Assembly: GCA_003505715.1 (NCBI GenBank)
Contig: DNXU01000620.1
Location: 234-6,068, forward strand
Length of the DNA stretch: 5,835 nt
Direction of reading: 5' to 3'
Source of the DNA: Cyanobacteria bacterium UBA8803
Lineage (GTDB): Bacteria > Cyanobacteriota > Cyanobacteriia > Cyanobacteriales > Coleofasciculaceae
Positions within the stretch are counted from its first letter, which is position 1; every line of letters starts with the position of its first letter. Position numbers and translations under genes: made by a program. Below, one piece after another: positions 5,065 through 5,835 of the stretch. The notes below the pieces were generated by a model. The model worked only from the letters and a program-made list of their open reading frames with translations. It ran no database searches and was not told the origin of the DNA.

Positions 5065-5093
5065 ATTATAAAAACTTAACCCGTTGTTGACAA
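5065..5093 (-). promoter_or_regulatory. Near-consensus sigma-70 promoter for the Mpo1-like gene
   Basis: On the minus strand a -35 box TTGTCA (5093-5088) is followed by exactly 17 bases and a perfect -10 box TATAAT (5070-5065). Five of six -35 positions and all six -10 positions match consensus. Transcription would begin near 5056-5059, giving a leader of about 20 bases that contains little beyond the Shine-Dalgarno. The -35 box lies nine bases past the dhaL stop. The Mpo1-like gene, and perhaps the amidohydrolase after it, can thus be expressed apart from dhaL by the housekeeping sigma factor. Confidence 0.8.
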
Positions 5094-5101
5094 AATTGAA
5101 A

Positions 5102-5761
5102 TTAGGTAGGGGAGAGTGGAAGTGAGGCAAAAGGATTTTCTAGAGTTTCCCACAGGGTTCTGAGCATGAGATAAGTCGAGGTAGCTCCTGGATCTATATG
5201 ACCGCTGCTGCGTTCTCCTAGATAGCTGGCTCTCCCCTTCTTAGCCACCATAGGGATAGTGCTATTCATCCCTACCTCAGCGGCTGCTACCGCCTGCTGT
5301 AAGGCATCTAGGATACCTGCTTTCACTGCTACTGCTTGCTTAAAAGCATTTGATGCTGGTAAAAGAGCATCAAGCATCGTTTTATCAGCAATTTGGGCTT
5401 TACCCCGTTGTACCACACCCTCTACAAAAGCTTGGAAAAGCGCCACCATATCCTCACTACTCAGTTCCTGTTTACCAGCAGCTACTGTACTCGCTCGCAA
5501 GAATAGGGTGCCGTACAATGGCCCGCTGGCACCCCCAACGGTGGAAATCAAGGTCATGCTGACGGTTTTAAAGATGCTACCGATATCCTTTTCTGCCACA
5601 GTGGGTAACTGAGTGATCACCTTTTGAAAACCTCGGTTCATGTTGATACCGTGGTCCGCATCACCAATGGCAGCATCTAGTTCGGTTAGGTAGTCCTTGT
5701 TTTGCTCTAAAACTACCGCCACAGCCTGTAACCACTGTAAGATTTGTTGTTTTGTTACCAT
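5102..5761 (-). CDS. dhaL: Dihydroxyacetone kinase subunit DhaL (ADP-binding)
   Basis: This 219-residue protein closely resembles the E. coli DhaL type (about 210 residues). In the PTS-type kinase, DhaL holds ADP/ATP with magnesium. The phosphoryl-carrier protein DhaM recharges it, and DhaL passes the phosphate to dihydroxyacetone bound covalently on DhaK, making dihydroxyacetone phosphate. Visible motifs are LDAAIGDADHGINMNRG at 28-44 with the metal aspartates D29, D34 and D36; VGGASGPL at 75-82; DKTMLDAL at 126-133; and GRASYLGERSSGHIDPGA at 176-193, the nucleotide lid. All key residues are present. ATG 5761-5759 has AGGG seven bases upstream and matches the E. coli start. The protein is cytosolic. 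DhaK is not in the window; genes for DhaK and DhaM would be expected nearby, perhaps upstream beyond the right edge. The stop TAA (5104-5102) is followed at once by the promoter of the next gene, with no terminator. Confidence 0.93.
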   Translation of the reverse strand: MVTKQQILQWLQAVAVVLEQNKDYLTELDAAIGDADHGINMNRGFQKVITQLPTVAEKDIGSIFKTVSMTLISTVGGASGPLYGTLFLRASTVAAGKQELSSEDMVALFQAFVEGVVQRGKAQIADKTMLDALLPASNAFKQAVAVKAGILDALQQAVAAAEVGMNSTIPMVAKKGRASYLGERSSGHIDPGATSTYLMLRTLWETLENPFASLPLSPT

Positions 5762-5775
5762 TTTTACACCCTGCG

Positions 5776-5835
5776 TGAGGGATGAGGGATGAGGGATGAG
5801 GGATGAGGGATGAGGGATGAGGGATGGGGGATGGG
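5776..5835. repeat. Perfect heptamer array TGAGGGA upstream of dhaL
   Basis: Seven identical copies of TGAGGGA run from 5776 to 5824, then a variant TGGGGGA (5825-5831) and TGGG at the right edge, so the array continues outside. It ends three bases before the AGGG ribosome site of dhaL (5772-5769). On the dhaL strand it is a TCCCTCA array, which in RNA is C/U-rich. It is of the STRR class. Perfect identity suggests recent expansion. Whether it lies in the dhaL leader or upstream of its promoter cannot be told because no promoter is visible in the window. Confidence 0.9.

Noticed and set aside
5259..5612. Two plus-strand open frames opposite dhaL
   Set aside because: They are antisense to a complete dhaL with all catalytic motifs and have no recognisable content.
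5776..5835. Heptamer arrays as CRISPR repeats
   Set aside because: Units are seven bases with no spacers, and no cas gene is present.

Overview
This window looks like cyanobacterial DNA, probably from a filamentous or otherwise repeat-rich species. Three things point that way. Seven copies of the octamer GCGATCGC (HIP1) occur in 5.8 kb. Short tandem heptanucleotide arrays sit in almost every gap between genes. The genes themselves are cyanobacterial in style: a J-domain/pentapeptide-repeat protein, a DUF4070-type radical SAM protein and a Mpo1-like (DUF962) membrane protein. The genus cannot be fixed from the sequence alone.

All convincing genes lie on the minus strand, so transcription runs right to left. 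From the right edge the order is as follows. A heptamer array enters from outside the window and ends just before dhaL (ADP-binding subunit of a PTS-type dihydroxyacetone kinase). Next is a small Mpo1-like membrane protein with its own near-consensus promoter, a strong Shine-Dalgarno and a TTG start. Then comes a 462-residue metal-dependent amidohydrolase of the amidohydrolase-2 type. A 302-base repeat-rich gap holds inverted heptamers, a 12-bp-arm palindrome and an AAGCTT-type hairpin. It is followed by a 523-residue B12-binding-type radical SAM protein whose start codon touches a heptamer array. After a GC-rich hairpin comes a 247-residue protein joining a DnaJ J-domain to pentapeptide repeats. 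The last 527 bases hold a probable 55-residue single-span membrane protein and, upstream of it, a stretch that reads like a decayed or frameshifted small gene.

No single pathway ties the genes together. DhaL needs DhaK and a phosphoryl donor (DhaM), which are not in the window; a partner gene may lie just beyond the right edge. The Mpo1-like protein, the radical SAM protein and the amidohydrolase could each act on lipids or small metabolites, but nothing here proves a shared substrate. The gaps carry promoters or hairpins, so this looks more like a row of separately expressed genes than one tight operon.

The points most worth following up are: (i) several different heptamer families, one per gap, with two lying against translation starts; (ii) the promoter evidence that moves the start of the Mpo1-like gene; (iii) the possible frameshifted gene in frame with the stop of the J-domain protein; and (iv) the J-domain/pentapeptide fusion with its own repeated linker. 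I found no clear new defence system, CRISPR array, transposase or RNA gene.
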